The position numbers and the translations under genes were made by a program. A stretch of 64,000 nucleotides of DNA. Origin: Hippophae tibetana. Lineage: Eukaryota > Streptophyta > Magnoliopsida > Rosales > Elaeagnaceae. Location of the stretch: the NCBI GenBank assembly GCA_037013495.1, contig CM072801.1:77237816-77301815 (forward strand), read 5' to 3'. This document shows, piece after piece, positions 1-13,046 of the stretch (its first letter is position 1; the number at the start of each line of letters is the position of its first letter). The notes beneath the pieces were generated by a model. That model had not been told where the DNA came from, ran no database searches, and saw nothing but the letters and a program-made list of their open reading frames with translations.

Positions 1-1958
1 CCAGATTCTTCGCCTAAAGGATATAAGTCATATGGAATGATAGGAATGGTTTCTAAAAATAGGTTCTCTACATGCTTCTATCCATTCTCTAATCTTATAT
101 TTTTACAAAACATCATTATGTGATTGTTTATTGTGTTTTTGAGTCATAAATCACCTAAAATAGATGGAATTTTCCAAATCAAGTCTTGCATTTTCTTTGA
201 ATATTTTTGTCATTGTCTTCGTCATTTGATTTATTTTTGTATTTTGCTAGGAATTCTTCCTATCATTTTCTTGGTAATTTATTTATGTGTTTAACTTCTC
301 TTTTTTCTTCTAAAAAACAAGGAGATGTTGCAATTAACTGTTTCGAAAAAATAACTGATAATTTGGGTTGAAACTTTAAACTGTTATAACCTTTAATAGA
401 TGCATCGAAACGACTATTATAATAAATCAAATCGAACCTCGTTTCGATTCCTACAAAGACAATGTAGCATTATTTAATTTCTATTTGTTTTTGAACCAAA
501 ATTCCATCATATAACCCAATTACATACGTCTAAAAATTTGGTCGTCCCATATGGAGTTGTTTTAGGTTCGTGTTCCTTAGGCTTCAATTACGATCATCTA
601 AACCACATTCATAGTTATTCATTCGTTCCTATTTCTTGGTGTTCCTATGTTCCCAGATTCTTTACCTAAAGGATATAAGTCATATGGAATCATAGCCATG
701 GTTTCTAAAAATAGGTTCTCTACATGCTTCTATCTGTTTTCTAATGTTATATTTTTACAAAACATCATTACTTGATTGTTTATTTTGTTTTTGAGTCATA
801 AATCACCTAAAATAGAAGGAATTTTCCCCATCAAGTCTTGCATTTTCTTTGAATATTTTTGTCGTTGTTTTCGTCATTGGATTTATTTTTGCATTTTGCT
901 GGGAATTCTTCCTATCATTTTCTTGTTAATTTATTTATGTGTTTAATTTCTCTTTGTTCTTCTAAAAAACAAGAGAGTTGTTGCAATTAACTGTTCCGAA
1001 AAAATAACTTAAATTTGGGTTGAAACTTTAAACTGTTATAACTTTTAATTCATGCATCACAAACGACTATTATAATGAATCAAATCGAACCTCGTTGCGA
1101 ATCCTACAAAGACAACGTAGCATTATTTAATTTCTATTTGTTTTTGAACCAAAATTCCATCATATAACCCAATTACATACGTCTAAAAATTTGGTCGTAC
1201 CATATGGAGTTGTTTTAGGTTCTTGTTCCTTAAGCTTCAATTACCATCATCTTAACCACATTCATAGTTATTCAATGGTTCCTATTTCTTGGTGTTCCTA
1301 TATTCCCAGATTCTTCGCCTAAAGGATATAAATCATATGGAATCATAGCCATGGTTTCTGAAAATAGGTTCTCTACATGCTTCTATCCGTTTTCTAATCT
1401 TATATTTTTACAAAACATCATTATTTGATTGTTTATTGTGTTTTTGAGTCATAAATCACCTAAAATAGAAGGAATTTTCCCCATCAAGTCTTGCATTTTC
1501 TTTGAATATTTTTGTCGTTATTTTCGTCATTTGATTTATTTTTGCATTTTGCTGGGAATTCTTCCTATCATTTTCTTGTTAATTTATTTATGTGTTTAAT
1601 TTCTCTTTGTTCTTCTAAAAAACAAGAGAGTTGTTGCAATTAACTGTTCCGAAAAAATAACTTAAATTTGGGTTGAAACTTTAAACTGTTATAACTTTTA
1701 ATTCATGCATCACAAACGACTATTATAATGAATCAAATCGAACCTCGTTGCGAATCCTACAAAGACAACGTAGTATTATTTAATTTCTATTTGTGTTTGA
1801 AACAAAATTCCATCATTTAACCCAATTACATACGTGTAAAAATTTGGTCGTACCATATGGAGTTGTTTTGGTTTCTTGTTCCTTAGGCTTCAATTACCAT
1901 CATCTTAACCACATTCATAGTTATTCAATCGTTCCTATTTCTTGGTGTTCCTATATTC
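1..1958. repeat. HOR block 1, copy 1: trimer A-B-C (1958 bp)
   Basis: Monomers start at 1 (type A: 'gaatgataggaatgg', 'tagatggaattttcc'), 653 (type B: 'attctttacctaaagg', 'agccatggtttctaaaa') and 1306 (type C: 'aaatcatatgg', 'tcgttattttcg'). The copy is closer to copy 4 (5873-7830) than to the adjacent copies 2 and 3. It shares with copy 4 the A-monomer variants 'gtcattgtcttcg', 'cttctctttttt' and a 'catcatataaccc' tail. The C monomer ends with the variants 'gtgtttgaaacaaaa' and 'ttttggtttcttg'. No gene is present. Confidence 0.93.
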
Positions 1959-3915
1959 CCAGATTCTCCGCCTAAAGGATATAAGTCATATGGAATAATA
2001 GGCATGGTTTCTGAAAATAGGTTCTCTACATGCTTCTATCCATTCTCTAATCTTATATTTTTACAAAACATCATTATATGATTGTTTATTGTGTTTTTGA
2101 GTCATAAATCACCTAAAATAGACGGAATTTTCCAAATCAAGTCTTGCATTTTCTTTGAATATTTTTGTCGTTGTTTTCGTCATTTGATTTATTTTTGTAT
2201 TTTGCTAGGAATTCTTCCTATCATTTTCTTGGTAATTTATTTATGTGTTTAACTTCTCTTTGTTCTTCTAAAAAACAAGGAGATGTTGCAATTAACTGTT
2301 TCGAAAAAATAACTGATAATTTGGGTTGAAACTTTAAACTGTTATAACCTTTAATAGATGCATCGAAATGACTATTATAATAAATCAAATCGAAGCTCGT
2401 TTCGATTCCTACAAAGACAATGTAGCATTATTTAATTTCTATTTGTTTTTGAACCAAAATTTCTTCATTTAACCCAATTACATACGTCTAAAAATTTGGT
2501 GGTCCCATATGGAGTTGTTTTAGGTTCGTGTTCCTTAGGCTTCAATTACGATCATCTAAACCACATTCATAGTTATTCATTCGTTCCTATTTCTTGGTGT
2601 TCCTATGTTCCCAGATTCTTTACCTAAAGGATATAAGTCATATGGAATCATAGCCATGGTTTCTAAAAATAGGTTCTCTACATGCTTCTATCTGTTTTCT
2701 AATGTTATATTTTTACAAAACATCATTACTTGATTGTTTATTTTGTTTTTGAGTCATAAATCACCTAAAATAGAAGGAATTTTCCCCATCAAGTCTTGCA
2801 TTTTCTTTGAATATTTTTGTCGTTGTTTTCGTCATTGGATTTATTTTTGCATTTTGCTGGGAATTATTCCTATCATTTTCTTGTTAATTTATTTATGTGT
2901 TTAATTTCTCTTTGTTCTTCTAAAAAACAAGAGAGTTGTTGCAATTAACTGTTTCGAAAAAATAACTTAAATTTGGGTAGAAACTTTAAATTGTTATAAC
3001 TTTTAATTCATGCATCACAAACGACTATTATAATGAATCAAATCGAACCTCGTTACGAATCCTACAAAGACAACGTAGCATTATTTAATTTCTATTTGTT
3101 TTTGAACCAAAATTCCATCATATAACCCAATTACATACGTCTAAAAATTTGGTCGTACCATATGGAGTTGTTTTGGGTTCTTGTTCCTTAGGCTTCAATT
3201 ACCATCATATTAACCACATTCATAGTTATTCAATTGTTCCTATTTCTTGGTGTTCCTATGTTCCTAGATTCTTCGCCTAAAGGATATAAGCCATATGGAA
3301 TCATAGCCATGGTTTTTGAAAATAGGTTCTCTACATGCTTCTATCCGTTTTCTAATGTTATATTTTTACAAAACATCATTATTTGATTGTTTATTGTGTT
3401 TTTTAGTAATAAATCACCTAAAATAGAAGGAATTTTCCCCATCAAGTCTTGCATTTTCTTTGAATATTTTTGTCGTTATTTTCGTCATTTGATTTATTTT
3501 TGCATTTTGCTGGGAATTCTTCCTATCATTTTCTTGTTAATTTATTTATGTGTTTAATTTCTCTTTGTCCTTCTAAAAAACAAGAGAGTTGTTGCAATTA
3601 ACTGTTTCGAAAAAATAACTGATAATTTGGGTTGAAACTTTAAAGTGTTATAACTTTTAATTTATGCATCCAAATGACTATTATAAGAATCAAATCGAAC
3701 CTCGTTGCGAATCCTAAAAAGACAACGTAGCATTATTTAATTTCTATTTGTGTTTGAACCAAAATTCCATCATTTAACCCAATTACATACGTGTAAAAAT
3801 TTGGTCGTACCATATGGAGTTGTTTTGGGTTCTTGTTCCTTAGGCTTCAATTACCATCATCTTAACCACATTCATAGTTATTCAATCGTTCCTATTTCTT
3901 GGTGTTCCTATATTC
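1959..3915. repeat. HOR block 1, copy 2: trimer A-B-C (1957 bp)
   Basis: Monomers start at 1959 (A: 'gaataataggcatgg'), 2611 (B: 'tttaccta', 'gggaattattcc') and 3264 (C: 'aagccatatgg', 'ccatggtttttgaaaa', 'tttttagtaataaatc'). It matches copy 3 base for base over nearly all of its length at an offset of 1957 bp. That points to a very recent duplication or to homogenisation between the two copies. Confidence 0.94.
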
Positions 3916-5872
3916 CCAGATTCTCCGCCTAAAGGATATAAGTCATATGGAATAATAGGCATGGTTTCTGAAAATAGGTTCTCTACATGCTTCTATCCAT
4001 TCTCTAATCTTATATTTTTACAAAACATCATTATATGATTGTTTATTGTGTTTTTGAGTCATAAATCACCTAAAATAGACGGAATTTTCCAAATCAAGTC
4101 TTGCATTTTCTTTGAATATTTTTGTCGTTGTTTTCGTCATTTGATTTATTTTTGTATTTTGCTAGGAATTCTTCCTATCATTTTCTTGGTAATTTATTTA
4201 TGTGTTTAACTTCTCTTTGTTCTTCTAAAAAACAAGGAGATGTTGCAATTAACTGTTTCGAAAAAATAACTGATAATTTGGGTTGAAACTTTAAACTGTT
4301 ATAACCTTTAATAGATGCATCGAAATGACTATTATAATAAATCAAATCGAAGCTCGTTTCGATTCCTACAAAGACAATGTAGCATTATTTAATTTCTATT
4401 TGTTTTTGAACCAAAATTTCTTCATTTAACCCAATTACATACGTCTAAAAATTTGGTGGTCCCATATGGAGTTGTTTTAGGTTCGTGTTCCTTAGGCTTC
4501 AATTACGATCATCTAAACCACATTCATAGTTATTCATTCGTTCCTATTTCTTGGTGTTCCTATGTTCCCAGATTCTTTACCTAAAGGATATAAGTCATAT
4601 GGAATCATAGCCATGGTTTCTAAAAATAGGTTCTCTACATGCTTCTATCTGTTTTCTAATGTTATATTTTTACAAAACATCATTACTTGATTGTTTATTT
4701 TGTTTTTGAGTCATAAATCACCTAAAATAGAAGGAATTTTCCCCATCAAGTCTTGCATTTTCTTTGAATATTTTTGTCGTTGTTTTCGTCATTGGATTTA
4801 TTTTTGCATTTTGCTGGGAATTATTCCTATCATTTTCTTGTTAATTTATTTATGTGTTTAATTTCTCTTTGTTCTTCTAAAAAACAAGAGAGTTGTTGCA
4901 ATTAACTGTTTCGAAAAAATAACTTAAATTTGGGTAGAAACTTTAAATTGTTATAACTTTTAATTCATGCATCACAAACGACTATTATAATGAATCAAAT
5001 CGAACCTCGTTACGAATCCTACAAAGACAACGTAGCATTATTTAATTTCTATTTGTTTTTGAACCAAAATTCCATCATATAACCCAATTACATACGTCTA
5101 AAAATTTGGTCGTACCATATGGAGTTGTTTTGGGTTCTTGTTCCTTAGGCTTCAATTACCATCATATTAACCACATTCATAGTTATTCAATTGTTCCTAT
5201 TTCTTGGTGTTCCTATGTTCCTAGATTCTTCGCCTAAAGGATATAAGCCATATGGAATCATAGCCATGGTTTTTGAAAATAGGTTCTCTACATGCTTCTA
5301 TCCGTTTTCTAATGTTATATTTTTACAAAACATCATTATTTGATTGTTTATTGTGTTTTTTAGTAATAAATAACCTAAAATAGAAGGAATTTTCCCCATC
5401 AAGTCTTGCATTTTCTTTGAATATTTTTGTCGTTATTTTCGTCATTTGATTTATTTTTGCATTTTGCTGGGAATTCTTCCTATCATTTTCTTGTTAATTT
5501 ATTTATGTGTTTAATTTCTCTTTGTCCTTCTAAAAAACAAGAGAGTTGTTGCAATTAACTGTTTCGAAAAAATAACTGATAATTTGGGTTGAAACTTTAA
5601 AGTGTTATAACTTTTAATTTATGCATCCAAATGACTATTATAAGAATCAAATCGAACCTCGTTGCGAATCCTAAAAAGACAACGTAGCATTATTTAATTT
5701 CTATTTGTGTTTGAACCAAAATTCCATCATTTAACCCAATTACATACGTGTAAAAATTTGGTCGTACCATATGGAGTTGTTTTGGGTTCTTGTTCCTTAG
5801 GCTTCAATTACCATCATCTTAACCACATTCATAGTTATTCAATCGTTCCTATTTCTTGGTGTTCCTATATTC
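3916..5872. repeat. HOR block 1, copy 3: trimer A-B-C (1957 bp)
   Basis: Monomers start at 3916, 4568 and 5221. This is a near-perfect duplicate of copy 2, including its private variants 'tttttagtaataaat', 'gttacgaatcc' and 'gggtagaaactttaaattg'. The one internal difference I noticed is 'aaataacc' near 5370 where copy 2 has 'aaatcacc' near 3413. Confidence 0.94.
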
Positions 5873-7830
5873 CCAGATTCTTCGCCTAAAGGATATAAGT
5901 CATATGGAATGATAGGAATGGTTTCTGAAAATAGGTTCTCTACATGCTTCTATCCATTCTCTAATCTTATATTTTTACAAAACATCATTATGTGATTGTT
6001 TATTGTGTTTTTGAGTCATAAATCACCTAAAATAGATGGAATTTTCCAAATCAAGTCTTGCATTTTCTTTGAATATTTTTGTCATTGTCTTCGTCATTTG
6101 ATTTATTTTTGTATTTTGCTAGGAATTCTTCCTATCATTTTCTTGGTAATTTATTTATGTGTTTAACTTCTCTTTTTTCTTCTAAAAAACAAGGAGATGT
6201 TGCAATTAACTGTTTCGAAAAAATAACTGATAATTTGGGTTGAAACTTTAAACTGTTATAACCTTTAATAGATGCATCGAAACGACTATTATAATAAATC
6301 AAATCGAACCTCGTTTCGATTCCTACAAAGACAATGTAGCATTATTTAATTTCTATTTGTTTTTGAACCAAAATTCCATCATATAACCCAATTACATACG
6401 TCTAAAAATTTGGTCGTCCCATATGGAGTTGTTTTAGGTTCGTGTTCCTTAGGCTTCAATTACGATCATCTAAACCACATTCATAGTTATTCATTCGTTC
6501 CTATTTCTTGGTGTTCCTATGTTCCCAGATTCTTTACCTAAAGGATATAAGTCATATGGAATCATAGCCATGGTTTCTAAAAATAGGTTCTCTACATGCT
6601 TCTATCTGTTTTCTAATGTTATATTTTTACAAAACATCATTACTTGATTGTTTATTTTGTTTTTGAGTCATAAATCACCTAAAATAGAAGGAATTTTCCC
6701 CATCAAGTCTTGCATTTTCTTTGAATATTTTTGTCGTTGTTTTCGTCATTGGATTTATTTTTGCATTTTGCTGGGAATTCTTCCTATCATTTTCTTGTTA
6801 ATTTATTTATGTGTTTAATTTCTCTTTGTTCTTCTAAAAAACAAGAGAGTTGTTGCAATTAACTGTTTCGAAAAAATAACTTAAATTTGGGATGAAACTT
6901 TAAACTGTTATAACTTTTAATTCATGCATCACAAACGACTATTATAATGAATCAAATCGAACCTCGTTGCGAATCCTACAAAGACAACGTAGCATTATTT
7001 AATTTCTATTTGTTTTTGAACCAAAATTCCATCATATAACCCAATTACATACGTCTAAAAATTTGGTCGTACCATATGGAGTTGTTTTAGGTTCTTGTTC
7101 CTTAAGCTTCAATTACCATCATCTTAACCACATTCATAGTTATTCAATGGTTCCTATTTCTTGGTGTTCCTATATTCCCAGATTCTTCGCCTAAAGGATA
7201 TAAATCATATGGAATCATAGCCATGGTTTCTGAAAATAGGTTCTCTACATGCTTCTATCCGTTTTCTAATGTTATATTTTTACAAAACATCATTACTTGA
7301 TTGTTTATTTTGTTTTTGAGTCATAAATCACCTAAAATAGAAGGAATTTTCCCCATCAAGTCTTGCATTTTCTTTGAATATTTTTGTCGTTGTTTTCGTC
7401 ATTGGATTTATTTTTGCATTTTGCTGGGAATTCTTCCTATCATTTTCTTGGTAATTTATTTATGTGTTTAATTTCTCTTTGTTCTTCTAAAAAACAAGAG
7501 AGTTGTTGCAATTAACTGTTCCGAAAAAATAACTTAAATTTGGGTTGAAACTTTAAACTGTTATAACTTTTAATTCATGCATCACAAACGACTATTATAA
7601 TGAATCAAATCGAACCTCGTTGCGAATCCTACAAAGACAATGTAGCATTATTTAATTTCTATTTGTGTTTGAAACAAAATTCCATCATTTAACCCAATTA
7701 CATACGTGTAAAAATTTGGTCGTACCATATGGAGTTGTTTTGGTTTCTTGTTCCTTAGGCTTCAATTACCATCATCTTAACCACATTCATAGTTATTCAA
7801 TCGTTCCTATTTCTTGGTAATCCTATATTC
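5873..7830. repeat. HOR block 1, copy 4: trimer A-B-C with a converted C monomer (1958 bp)
   Basis: Monomers start at 5873, 6525 and 7178. The A monomer repeats copy 1's private variants ('gaatgataggaatgg', 'gtcattgtcttcg'), so copies 1 and 4 are sisters although they flank the different pair 2 and 3. The C monomer is a mosaic: its start and end are copy-1 C type, but a central tract is type B (see 7261-7404). Confidence 0.92.
7261..7404. repeat. Conversion-like tract of type B inside a type C monomer
   Basis: Up to 7260 the monomer reads as type C ('ttctatcc'). From 7271 it carries the B-type markers 'taatgttat', 'cattacttgattg', 'tttattttg', 'gttgttttcg' and 'cattgg' (through 7404-7405). 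The tail, with 'gtgtttgaaacaaaa', is C type again. The left edge lies between 7260 and 7271; the right edge lies after 7405 and before about 7670, where diagnostic bases are sparse. 'cttggtaattt' near 7450 is an A-type variant, so more than one event is possible. Confidence 0.7.
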
Positions 7831-9135
7831 CCAGATTCTTCGCCTAAAGGATATACGTCATATGGAATAATAGGCATGGTTTCTGAAAATAGGTTCTCTA
7901 CATGCTTCTATCCATTCTCTAATCTTATATTTTTACAAAACATCATTATATGATTGTTTATTGTGTTTTTGAGTCATAAATCACCTAAAATAGACGGAAT
8001 TTTCCAAATCAAGTCTTGCATTTTCTTTGAATATTTTTGTCGTTGTTTTGGTCATTTGATTTATTTTTGTATTTTGCTAGGAATTCTTCCTATCATTTTC
8101 TTGGTAATTTATTTATGTGTTTAACTTCTCTTTGTTCTTCTAAAAAACAAGGAGATGTTGCAATTAACTGTTTCGAAAAAATAACTGATAATTTGGGTTG
8201 AAACTTTAAACTGTTATAACCTTTAATAGATGCATCGAAATGACTATTATAATAAATCAAATCGAAGCTCGTTTCGATTCCTACAAAGACAATGTAGCAT
8301 TATTTAATTTCTATTTGTTTTTGAACCAAAATTTCTTCATTTAACCCAATTACATACGTCTAAAAATTTGGTGGTCCCATATGGAGTTCTTTTAGGTTCG
8401 TGTTCCTTAGGCTTCAATTACGATCATCTAAACCACATTCATAGTTATTCATTCGTTCCTATTTCTTGGTGTTCCTATGTTCCCAGATTCTTTACCTAAA
8501 GGATATAAGTCATATGGAATCATAGCCATGGTTTCTAATAATAGGTTCTCTACATGTTTCTATCTGTTTTCTAATGTTATATTTTTACAAAACATCATTA
8601 CTTGATTGTTTATTTTGTTTTTGAGTCATAAATCACCTAAAATAGAAGGAATTTTCCCCATCAAGTCTTGCATTTTCTTTGAATATTTTTGTCGTTGTTT
8701 TCGTCATTGGATTTATTTTTGCATTTTGCGGGGAATTATTCCTATCATTTTCTTGTTAATTTATTTATGTGTTTAATTTCTCTTTGTTCTTCTAAAAAAC
8801 AAGAGAGTTGTTGCAATTAACTGTTTCGAAAAAATAACTTAAATTTGGGTTGAAACTTTAAACTGTTATAACTTTTAATTCATGCATCACAAACGACTAT
8901 TATAATGAATCAAATCGAACCTCGTTGCGAATCCTACAAAGACAACGTAGCATTATTTAATTTCTATTTGTGTTTGAACCAAAATTCCATCATTTAACCC
9001 AATTACATACGTGTAAAAATTTGGTCGTACCATATGGAGTTGTTTTGGGTTCTTGTTCCTTAGGCTTCAATTACCATCATCTTAACCACATTCATAGTTA
9101 TTCAATCGTTCCTATTTCTTGGTGTTCCTATATTC
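7831..9135. repeat. HOR block 1, copy 5: truncated trimer A-(B/C) (1305 bp)
   Basis: Only two monomers are present, starting at 7831 (A) and 8483 (B at its head). The second monomer's tail carries C-type markers ('tatttgtgtttgaacc', 'catttaaccc', 'tacgtgtaaaaa'). The unit has therefore lost exactly one monomer length by an in-register B/C fusion. The 7831 monomer has the private variants 'cttggtaatcc' just before it and 'atatacgtcatatgg'. Confidence 0.85.
8483..9135. repeat. Hybrid monomer, B head and C tail
   Basis: The head is type B ('attctttaccta', 'gccatggtttcta', 'cattacttgattg', 'gggaattattcc'). The far tail is type C ('tttgtgtttgaacc', 'tacgtgtaaaaa'). The switch lies between the 'gggaattattcc' motif near 8731 and the 'tttgtgtttg' motif near 8970; the intervening 'gggttgaaactttaaactg' also differs from the B form in copies 2 and 3. 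This explains why copy 5 is one monomer short. Confidence 0.75.
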
Positions 9136-12100
9136 CCAGATTCTTCGCCTAAAGGATATAAGTCATATGGAATAATAGGCATGGTTTCTGAAAATAGGTT
9201 CTCTACAAGCTTCTATCCATTCTCTAATCTTATATTTTTACAAAACATCATTATATGATTGTTTATTGTGTTTTTGAGTCATAAATCACCTAAAATAGAC
9301 GGAATTTTCCAAATCAAGTCTTGCATTTTCTTTGAATATTTTTGTCGTTGTTTTCTTCATTTGATTTATTTTTGTATTTTGCTAGGAATTCTTCCTATCA
9401 TTTTCTTGGTAATTTATTTATGTGTTTAACTTCTCTTTGTTCTTCTAAAAAACAAGGAGATGTTGCAATTAACTGTTTCGAAAAAATAACTGATAATTTG
9501 GGTTGAAACTTTAAACTGTTATAACCTTTAATAGATGCATCGAAATGACTATTATAATAAATCAAATCGAAGCTCGTTTCGATTCCTACAAAGACAATGT
9601 AGCATTATTTAATTTCTATTTGTTTTTGAACCAAAATTTCTTCATTTAACCCAATTACATACGTCTAAAAATTTGGTGGTCCCATATGGAGTTGTTTTAG
9701 GTTCGTGTTCCTTAGGCTTCAATTACGATCATCTAAACCACATTCATAGTTATTCATTCGTTCCTATTTCTTGGTGTTCCTATGTTCCCAGATTCTTTAC
9801 CTAAAGGATATAAGTCATATGGAATCATAGCCATGGTTTCTAAAAATAGGTTCTCTACATGCTTCTATCTGTTTTCTAATGTTATATTTTTACAAAACAT
9901 CATTACTTGATTGTTTATTTTGTTTTTGAGTCATAAATCACCTAAAATAGAAGGAATTTTCCCCATCAAGTCTTGCATTTTCTTTGAATATTTTTGTCGT
10001 TGTTTTCGTCATTGGATTTATTTTTGCATTTTCCTGGGAATTATTCCTATCATTTTCTTGTTAATTTATTTATGTGTTTAATTTCTCTTTGTTCTTCTAA
10101 AAAACAAGAGAGATGTTGCAATTAACTCTTTCGAAAAAATAACTGAAATTTGGTTTGAAACTTGAAACTCTGATAACTTTTAATTCATGCATCCAAACGA
10201 CTATTATAATGAATGAAATCGAACCTCGTTGCGAATCCTACAAAGACAACGTAGCATTATTTAATTTCTATTTGTTTTTGAACCAAACTTCCATCATTTA
10301 ACCCAATTACATACGTCTAAAAATTTGGTCGTACCATATGGAGTTGTTTTGGGTTCTTGTTCCTTAGGCTTCAATTACGATCATCTTAACCACATTCATA
10401 GTTATTCATTCGTTCCTATTTCTTGGTGTTCCCATGTTCCCAGATTCTTTACCTAAAGGATATAAGTCATATGGAATGATAGGCATGGTTTCTGAAAATA
10501 GGTTCTCTACATGCTTCTATCCGTTTTCTAATCTTATATTTTTACAAAACATCATTATATGATTGTTTATTGTGTTTTTGAGTCATAAATCACCTAAAAT
10601 AGACGGAATTTTCCAAATCAAGTCTTGCATTTTCTTTGAATATTTTTGTCGTTGTTTTCGTCATTTGATTTATTTTTGCATTTTGCTGGGAATTCTTCCT
10701 ATCATTTTCTTGGTAATTTATTTATGTGTTTAACTTTCCTTTGTTCTTCTAAAAAACAAGGAGATGTTGCAATTAACTGTTTCGAAAAAATAACAGATAA
10801 TTTTTGTTGAAACTTTAAACTGTTGTAACTTTTAATTGATGCATCGAAACGACTATTATAATAAATCAAATCGAAGCTCGTTTCGATTCCTACAAAGACA
10901 ATGTAGCATTATTTAATTTCTATTTGTTTTTGAACCAAAATTCCTTCATTTAACCCAATTACATACGTCTAAAAATTTGGTCTTACCATATGGAGTTGTT
11001 TTAGGTTCGTGTTCCTTAGTCTTCAATTACGATCATCTTAACCACATTCATAGTTATTCATTCGTTCCTATTTCTTGGTGTTCCTATCTTCCCAGATTCT
11101 TTAGCTAAAGGATATAAGTCATATGGAATCATAGTCATGGTTTCTGAAAATAGGTTCTCTACATGCTTCTATCTATTTTCTGATGTTATATTTTTACAAA
11201 ACATCATTACTTGATTGTTTATTGTGTTTTTGAGTCATAAATCACCTAAAATAGAAGGAATTTTCCCCATAAAGTCTTGCATTTTCTTTGAATATTTTTG
11301 TCGTTGTTTTCGTCATTGGATTTATTTTTGCATTTTGTTGGGAATTCTACCTATCATTTTCTTGTTATTTATTTATGTGTTTAATTTCTCTTTGTTCTTC
11401 TAAAAAACAAGAGAGATGTTGCAATTAACAGTTTCGAAATATATCTGAAATTTGGTTTGAAACTTTAAACTGTTATAACTTTTAATTCATGCATCCAAAC
11501 GACTATTATAATGAATCAAATTGAACCTCGTTGCGAATCCTACAAAGAGAACGTAGCATTGTTTAATTTCTCTTTGTTTTTGAACCAAAATTCTTTCATT
11601 TAACTAAATTAAATACGTCTAAATATTTGGTCTTACCATATGGAGTTGTTTTAGGTTCTTGTTCCTTAAGCTTCAATTACAATCATCTTAACCACATTCA
11701 TAGTTATTCAATCGTTCCAAGTTCATGGTGTTTCTATATTCCCAGATTCTTCGCCTAAAGGATATAAGCCATATGGAATCATAGCCATGGTTTTTCAAAA
11801 TAGGTTCTCTACATGCTTCTATCCGTTTTCTAATGTTATATTTTTACAAAACATCATTATTTGATTGTTTATTGTTTTTTTGAGTCATAAATCACCTAAA
11901 ATAGAAGGAATTTTCCCCATCAAGTCTTGCATTTTCTTTGAATATTTTTGTCGTTATTTTCGCCATTTGATTTATTTTTGCATTTTGTTGGGAATTCTTC
12001 CTATCATTTTCTTGTTAATTTATTTATGTGTTTAATTTCTCTTTGTTCTTCTAAAAAACAAGAGAGTTGTTGCAATTAACTGTTTCGAAAAAATAACTTA

Positions 12101-13046
12101 AATTTGGGTAGAAACTTTAAATTGTTATAACTTTTAATTCATGCATCACAAACGACTATTATAATGAATCAAATCGACCTCGTTGCGAATCCTACAAAGA
12201 CAACGTAGCATTATTTAATTTCTATTTGTTTTTGAACCAAAATTCCATCATATAACCCAATTACATACGTCTAAAAATTTGGTCGTACCATATGGAGTTG
12301 TTTTGGGTTCTTGTTCCTTAGGCTTCAATTACCATCATCTTAACCACATTCGTAGTTATTCAATCGTTCCTATTTCTTGGTGTTCCTATATTCCCAGATT
12401 CTTCGCCTAAAGGATATAAATCATATGGAATCATACCTATGGTTTCTGAAAATAGGTTCTCTACATGCTTCTATCTGTTTTCTAATCTTATATTTTTACA
12501 AAACATCATTATTTGATTGTTTATTTTGTTTTTGAGTCATAAATCACCTAAAATAGAAGGAATTTTCCCCATCAAGTCTTGCATTTTCTTTGAATATTTT
12601 TGTCGTTATTTTCGTCATTTCATTTATTTTTGCATTTTGCTGGGAATTCTTCCTATCATTTTCTTGTTAATTTATTTATGTGTTTAATTTCTCTTTGTTC
12701 TTCTAAAAAACAAGAGAGTTGTTGCAATTAACTGTTCCAAAAAAATAACTTAAATTTGGGTTGAAACTTTAAACTGTTATAACTTTTAATTCATGCATCA
12801 CAAACGACTATTATAATGAATCAAATCGAACCTCGTTGCGAATCCTACAAAGACAACGTAGCATTATTTAATTTCTATTTGTGTTTGAACCAAAATTCCA
12901 TCATTTAACCCAATTACATACGTGTAAAAATTTGGTCGTACCATATGGAGTTGTTTTGGGTTCTTGTTCCTTAGGCTTCAATTACCATCATCTTAACCAC
13001 ATTCATAGTTATTCAATCGTTCCTATTTCTTGGTGTTCCTATATTC
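9136..13046. repeat. HOR block 2, copy 1: hexamer (3911 bp)
   Basis: Monomers start at 9136 (A-like, 'aataataggcatgg'), 9788 (B head with an 'aactctttcg' tail), 10440 (E type: 'aatgataggcatgg', 'cagataatttttgttg'), 11092 ('tatcttcccag' start, later 'aacagtttcgaaatat'), 11742 ('aagccatatgg', 'gttccaagttc' just before it) and 12394 ('cctatggtttctg'). Most of it recurs 3911 bp downstream. The fourth monomer is 650 bp long, with 'cttgttatttat' in place of 'cttgttaatttat'. Confidence 0.9.

Noticed and set aside
1841-1870. Palindrome CCATATGG and CCATGG sites as operator-like elements
   Set aside because: They recur once per monomer simply because the monomer recurs. CCATATGG lacks the six-base A/T core of a CArG box, and nothing nearby suggests a regulated gene.
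1793-1975. 60-codon frame repeated at 3750, 5707, 8970, 12881 and 17446
   Set aside because: It starts at GTG in the 'tttgtgtttgaac' variant of type C or B/C tails. Its presence depends on that one variant, and it spans the monomer boundary. It is a shadow of the satellite.
2395-2415. tRNA B-box-like motif 'cgtttcgattcctac' in A and E monomers
   Set aside because: It resembles the T-loop promoter motif of tRNA-derived elements, but no convincing A box lies upstream, no cloverleaf forms, and other monomers read 'cgttgcgaatcctac'. Chance similarity is likely; a tRNAscan or SINE search would settle it.
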